Notes under the pieces: model-generated
Seen by the model: the letters and a program-made list of their open reading frames with translations, nothing else
What the model was told of the DNA's origin: nothing
The model's database searches: none
Position numbers and translations under genes: made by a program
Part shown: positions 5,009 to 8,419 of the stretch, one piece after another
Numbering within the stretch: position 1 is the first letter of the stretch
Layout of the letters: each line of letters opens with the position of its first letter
Assembly: GCA_041494275.1 (NCBI GenBank)
Contig: JBGQAM010000069.1
Span: 1 to 8,419, forward strand
Direction: 5' to 3'
Length of the DNA: 8,419 nt
Source: COMBO-56-21 sp041494275
GTDB taxonomy: Archaea; Thermoplasmatota; Thermoplasmata; UBA10834

Positions 5009-5542
5009 ATGGCAATGAAGGACACTGTTAAGTTCGTGAACGAACTCATGGCGGTTGCTGCCAGGACCGCCCCGAAAGCAGCCGGTCAGGATTTCATCGA
5101 GATCATCACGCTGTCCGATTCGGAAAGGATCACGGTTGGCAACGAGATGGTTCAGATTGGCAAGGAGCGAGGAATCCATGGTTTCGAGCGGGATGGGAAG
5201 AACGTCCTCGATTCCGACGCGGTTATCCTCATCGGCCTCTTGCCCCACAAGGGCGTGGGATTGAACTGCGGAGCCTGCGGCTATGCGAGCTGCCAGGAGT
5301 TCAATACGAAAGCATTCACTGGAGATTTCCAGGGTCCCAATTGCGGAGTGAGGCTGCTCGATCTCGGTATCGCATTGGGTTCAGCTGCCAAGATTGCCTC
5401 GGAACTCAATGTAGACAACCGGATAATGTACAGGATAGGCGTCGCCACCAGACGCCTGAAGATCGGGAAATCCAACATCATGCATGGGATTCCGCTCTCA
5501 GCGACGGGCAAGAGCATCTTCTTTGACAGACCGACGAAGTGA
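5009..5542 (+). CDS. DUF2148 (COG4739) ferredoxin-domain protein
   Basis: This is a conserved protein of unknown function found in archaea and some anaerobic bacteria. Its 177 residues contain NCGACGYASC and GPNCG, placing cysteines at C87, C90, C95 and C112. That C-x2-C-x4-C-x16-C spacing matches small 4Fe-4S domains of the PF04060 type, so a redox role in the cytoplasm is likely. The open frame extends far upstream (to 4511), but that part lies antisense to the zinc-ribbon gene. I chose ATG 5009 because it sits 25-28 bases after a TATA box and just before the conserved-looking start; ATG 5015 is an alternative, and GTGAT at 4995-4999 could act as a ribosome site if transcription starts earlier. 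It stands alone between a divergent and a convergent neighbour. Confidence 0.8.
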   Translation: MAMKDTVKFVNELMAVAARTAPKAAGQDFIEIITLSDSERITVGNEMVQIGKERGIHGFERDGKNVLDSDAVILIGLLPHKGVGLNCGACGYASCQEFNTKAFTGDFQGPNCGVRLLDLGIALGSAAKIASELNVDNRIMYRIGVATRRLKIGKSNIMHGIPLSATGKSIFFDRPTK

Positions 5543-5565
5543 GGCGTGCCAGCCCATAAGTTGCG

Positions 5566-5583
5566 GATTCTCCTCATTTTCTT
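5566..5583 (+). terminator. Possible U-tract terminator after the DUF2148 gene
   Basis: A pyrimidine-rich run with TTTT at 5577-5580 begins about 25 bases after the DUF2148 stop, overlapping the 3' end of the convergent phosphoesterase gene. Archaeal termination often needs only a U-rich tract, but no supporting hairpin is clear. Confidence 0.25.
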
Positions 5584-6314
5584 GGCGGAGGCCCCAAATT
5601 GGTACCGTCAAGGAGATACACCACGAGGCTTCCTTCATCGACCAGCTTGTTTCTGAATATCGGTCCCAGTCTCGAACTGCTCGCCTTGTTTACCGGGGTA
5701 CCTGTCAATAGCGGATTGAATGCGGGCACGACAATCAGCTCGTTGGGGCAACTCGGATACCTCTCCAGGACTTGTCTCCTTCTGAAGCCTGCTCTCACCC
5801 AGCACTTCTCGTTGCTCTTCGTTCCCAGCGTATCCGTGAGCAGAACTGATGGATGAATGTGTCCCATGACTAGCTTGGACGCGCTCATCGTCTCTTTGGC
5901 TGGCCAGACATGTCCGTGACAAACGCCAGTGTCCTCCAGTCTCATCCCTCTTCCGGCAACCGCTTGGACTTTCGCCGGAAGGATCGCGGACAGCCCACCA
6001 TCATGGTTGCCAGCGATGATTGTCACGTTTCTGTACCTTCTGAGGAGGGCCTCGAGAAACGGAGGTATCTCTCTGTCTTCCCGATAGCTGACTGAAGGTA
6101 TCTTGTGCTTGACGTCGCCGAGTATCAGGAGATTGTCGCCATGGGATGCGAGCGACTCGAGGCTCGAAAGCATCTTCGGAGCCTGAGAAGGAATGTTGAA
6201 CCCGGCACGCCTGAGCTGCGCCTCTATTCCAAGATGAAGATCAGATACGCACACCCATTTCCTCTGCCCCTCGATGACAAGCGCCGGAAGATCGGGGACT
6301 GGTTCCAGATTCAC
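5574..6314 (-). CDS. Calcineurin-like metallophosphoesterase, PdeM/COG1407 type
   Basis: This is a two-metal phosphoesterase. The 246-residue product has the full motif set: SDLHLG (D25, H27), GDVKH (D67), GNHD (N103, H104), HGH (133-135) and GHIHPS (H152, H154). SDLHLG followed by a helix, plus the VCHGHVWP and GHIHPS segments, fits the COG1407 family, whose bacterial members (PdeM) are associated with DNA ligase and Lhr-type helicases; no such partner is in this window. The start is a GTG at 6314 preceded by GGAG four bases upstream; the frame stays open further upstream but overlaps the previous gene. It is the last gene of a probable three-gene operon, 38 bases after the other phosphoesterase. 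A weak ATTTAT element about 25 bases before the GTG might allow separate transcription. The substrate is unknown. Confidence 0.85.
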   Translation of the reverse strand: MNLEPVPDLPALVIEGQRKWVCVSDLHLGIEAQLRRAGFNIPSQAPKMLSSLESLASHGDNLLILGDVKHKIPSVSYREDREIPPFLEALLRRYRNVTIIAGNHDGGLSAILPAKVQAVAGRGMRLEDTGVCHGHVWPAKETMSASKLVMGHIHPSVLLTDTLGTKSNEKCWVRAGFRRRQVLERYPSCPNELIVVPAFNPLLTGTPVNKASSSRLGPIFRNKLVDEGSLVVYLLDGTNLGPPPRK

Positions 6315-6352
6315 GGTTCTCCATACTGCGACCTGGAGATAAATGTGATTCC

Positions 6353-7030
6353 TTATCTGCCGAGAAAGAGCCTCTCTGCCAGCAGCCTGGGCAGTCCAGC
6401 GGCAAGTATCGCCTCAGATGCGCCGTCAATATCGTAGCCGACTCTTCTGACAACGCAGCTCCTCATTTTCGTATCGAGAACCGCGAAACTTGCTCTGGAA
6501 TCTCCGTCTCGCGGTTGCCCCACAGAGCCCGGGTTGATTGCCATAATCGAGCCGAAATCCTTCACATATGGGACGTGAGTGTGGCCGAGAATGAGAAGGT
6601 CGCCTCCAGAACTTCTCACGATGTCTTCATTGATCTCGTCTTCATAGACATATTCGATTGCGCTCCTGACAGAGCCATGATACATGGCGACTTTCATGTC
6701 GCCAGCCTCGAACTTTGATTCAATCTCTAGAGATCCGAGGTATCTGTGAGATCCTTCTTCCAAGGCCGACGCGGTCCATCTAGATGCTGCGGCCGCATAG
6801 GGATTCATACCCGTCGCGTCATTCGTGAGAGCCGAAATCTCGTGATTTCCCAGGACTGCGTGCGCAGCCACATCTCTGACAATATGGCAGCACTCGTTTG
6901 GGCTCGCTCCGTACCCAACGATGTCTCCGGCGCAGACCACCTGGTCGATATCTTCTCTCTCCATCTCCCTCGTCACCGCTTTGAGTGCTTGGTGATTTGA
7001 GTGGATGTCTGCAACGATCGCCAATTTCAT
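6353..7030 (-). CDS. Calcineurin-like metallophosphoesterase, YfcE/MJ0936-like
   Basis: This is a 225-residue, two-metal phosphoesterase of the small archaeal/bacterial family often labelled predicted phosphodiesterase or diadenosine tetraphosphatase-like (COG0639/COG0622 region). Motifs in order are ADIHSN (D8, H10), AGDIVGYG (D36), LGNHE (N62, H63), YHGS (H118) and LGHTH (H150, H152), then INPGSVGQPRD, which is typical of the family. The fourth motif ends in Glu rather than Asp, common in this group. ATG 7030 is supported by GGGGT seven bases upstream. It lies 21 bases after the NAD(P)HX repair gene and 38 before the second phosphoesterase, so all three are probably one transcript. The two phosphoesterases share only the metal motifs, so they are not recent duplicates. 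The substrate cannot be read from the sequence. Confidence 0.88.
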   Translation of the reverse strand: MKLAIVADIHSNHQALKAVTREMEREDIDQVVCAGDIVGYGASPNECCHIVRDVAAHAVLGNHEISALTNDATGMNPYAAAASRWTASALEEGSHRYLGSLEIESKFEAGDMKVAMYHGSVRSAIEYVYEDEINEDIVRSSGGDLLILGHTHVPYVKDFGSIMAINPGSVGQPRDGDSRASFAVLDTKMRSCVVRRVGYDIDGASEAILAAGLPRLLAERLFLGR

Positions 7031-7051
7031 AGTCGATACCCCGTTGGTCTC

Positions 7052-8419
7052 TCACAAGTATCTGCGGAGGACGAGAGGTATCTTCTCAATCACGTCAGTT
7101 GCCAGAAGGCCGTAGCTCTTCTCCTCGAACGCGAGATTGCCGGCGACCCCCGCAGTAAATGCGCCGACTCTAGCGGCGCTGAACGGGGTCGCTTTCTGGG
7201 CAAGTACGGAGGCGACGATCCCAGTGAGCACGTCCCCCGTGCCACCCACAGTCATTGCGTCGTTGTGGACCCTGTTCAATTTGACGAATCTCCCGTCGCT
7301 TACCACATCCGTCGGGCCCTTAAGAAGAATGCTCATCTTGAGTCTTGACGCCGCCTCTCTAACCGCCTCTCCTCTCTTCTCTTGATCGTCGGGGTGTACG
7401 GTCTTTCCGGTCAGCTTCTTGAACTCGCCAGCGTGTGGGGTGATCACTCCAGATTTCTTCTTCAGTATCCCAGGCTTGTCGCCACAGGCGGCGATTGCAT
7501 CCGCATCGATCACCAAAGGTTTGCTCAGCCTCGGTATCATGCTCTGAACTGCGGAGATGGTCTCCTTGGCGCTGCCCAATCCCGGGCCGATGGCCACAAC
7601 GTCCACCCCCCTCGCGAATTCGACGAGGTAGTCGACGTGCTCTTCCGAGAGTATCTCTCCCCTCAAGGGCTTGACAATGATGTTGGGAGAGTAGACGGAA
7701 ACCGGAAGCGCGGCAGACTCAGGAGTAGCGACGAAGGTGAGGTCGGCACCGGCCCTCATCGCCGCCATGCCCGTGAACGCAGGAGCTCCAGTGTAGGGTC
7801 CACCGCCGATGACTAGGACCCTTCCAGCGTCCCCTTTGTGTGCATCCCTCTTCCTTCTGGGGATGAGTGCAAAGTCTCCCGGCCCGCAGTAGGTCTCGGC
7901 ATCCTTGGGAATCCCGATATCCTTCACGATGATCTTGCCGGAATTGTGCGGATTCATGCCTAGCTTCGGAGCGTGGAGAGTCACTGTCGCCGTCGGTCTC
8001 ACTTGAAGGTCTGAGGGCCATCCCGAAGGCACGTCGACCGAGACAATGGTCCTCCGGGACTGATTGACGGTCTTGATGAGTTTGGAGTAGGGGTCCTTGG
8101 GTCTTCCCTGCAGACCCACGCCCAGCAGGGCATCGACTATGATCTCATACTGGCCAGGTTCGAAGCGATCGAGCGGTCTGATCGTGTCTTTCGCCCTCTC
8201 CATGTTGACCCTTGCGATGTCGCTGGTGATTTCCTCGGGGGGTTCTGCCAGGTAGGATTCGGCGCGGACCTTCTTCGCTAGATGTCTGGCGGCGACCAAC
8301 CCGTCTCCTCCGTTGTTGCCTTTTCCACATAGAACGGCCACCTTCGCCTCAGGCTTGCAGGTGCTCAGCACGTATTCCGCGACTGCTGCCCCTGCGTTCT
8401 CCATCAAGGTGATTGTTCT
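7052..8419 (-). CDS. nnr: Bifunctional NAD(P)H-hydrate epimerase / ADP-dependent dehydratase (5' end outside window)
   Basis: This fused enzyme repairs hydrated NADH and NADPH: the N-terminal NnrE domain interconverts R and S epimers, and the C-terminal NnrD domain dehydrates the S form using ADP. From the first visible codon (residue 1 at 8419) there are 455 residues. NnrE motifs are LMENAG (5-10), NNGGDG (35-40), VDALLG (95-100) and VDVPSG (128-133). NnrD motifs are KGDAGRVLVIGG (195-206), AIGPGLG (276-282), VIDADA (303-308), TPHAGEF (327-333) and GGTGDVLTG (392-400) with the probable catalytic D396. The frame stays open to the window edge, and LMENAG is normally preceded by about 20-40 residues, so the TTG at 8407 is an internal leucine codon and not the start. 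It leads the probable operon with the two phosphoesterases. Confidence 0.95.
   Translation of the reverse strand, partial: RTITLMENAGAAVAEYVLSTCKPEAKVAVLCGKGNNGGDGLVAARHLAKKVRAESYLAEPPEEITSDIARVNMERAKDTIRPLDRFEPGQYEIIVDALLGVGLQGRPKDPYSKLIKTVNQSRRTIVSVDVPSGWPSDLQVRPTATVTLHAPKLGMNPHNSGKIIVKDIGIPKDAETYCGPGDFALIPRRKRDAHKGDAGRVLVIGGGPYTGAPAFTGMAAMRAGADLTFVATPESAALPVSVYSPNIIVKPLRGEILSEEHVDYLVEFARGVDVVAIGPGLGSAKETISAVQSMIPRLSKPLVIDADAIAACGDKPGILKKKSGVITPHAGEFKKLTGKTVHPDDQEKRGEAVREAASRLKMSILLKGPTDVVSDGRFVKLNRVHNDAMTVGGTGDVLTGIVASVLAQKATPFSAARVGAFTAGVAGNLAFEEKSYGLLATDVIEKIPLVLRRYL

Noticed and set aside
5635..5922. Alternative minus-strand frame inside the PdeM-like gene as a frameshifted second gene
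   Set aside because: The main frame has all five metal-binding motifs in order and no interruption, so this is an out-of-frame shadow.
8405..8407. TTG as the start of the NAD(P)HX repair gene
   Set aside because: The frame stays open to the window edge and the leucine belongs to the family's conserved LMENAG motif; the true start lies outside the window.

Overview
The window looks archaeal and most likely comes from a member of the Thermoplasmatota. The proteasome alpha subunit matches the Thermoplasma acidophilum protein residue for residue over most of its N-terminal half. Promoters are archaeal BRE/TATA elements about 25 bases before the inferred transcript starts. The informational genes (RNase P protein Pop5, SBDS, psmA) follow the order of the conserved archaeal proteasome/exosome superoperon. 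FtsZ is present rather than a CdvB-only division system. The lineage call is inference from remembered sequences; no search was run.

Left part (1-2337, all minus strand): an ftsZ gene is followed after 7 bases by the RNase P subunit Pop5. A TATA-driven psmA comes next, and then the first nine codons of an SBDS gene that runs off the window. In many archaea this gene string goes on to the exosome genes; here ftsZ sits where rpp30 is often found.

Centre (2338-3857): a 320-base intergenic region with two divergent promoters and several inverted repeats separates this ftsZ from a second ftsZ on the plus strand. The two proteins are clear paralogues, roughly 60% identical over the core by eye. 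Both look like the FtsZ1 type and share a glycine-for-alanine change in the first GTP-binding loop and the same C-terminal tail (V/I-DFVR). The second has a histidine where the GTP-binding signature is normally followed by proline.

Right-centre (3897-5542): a hairpin lies between the second ftsZ and a convergent, cysteine-rich gene. That gene encodes an N-terminal C4HC3 RING/PHD-like cluster, a SHOCT-like helical hairpin and six zinc ribbons whose second knuckle alternates CxC and CxxC. It diverges, apparently around a single shared TATA element, from a DUF2148 protein with a C-x2-C-x4-C-x16-C iron-sulphur motif.

Right part (5574-8419, all minus strand, probably one operon): the bifunctional NAD(P)HX repair enzyme (5' end cut by the window edge), then two unrelated-in-detail calcineurin-fold phosphoesterases, one of the YfcE/MJ0936-like type and one of the PdeM/COG1407 type. 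No mobile elements, CRISPR arrays, tRNAs or rRNAs were seen. The most interesting items are the divergent FtsZ pair and the RING-like multi-zinc-ribbon protein; neither is proven to be a new system.
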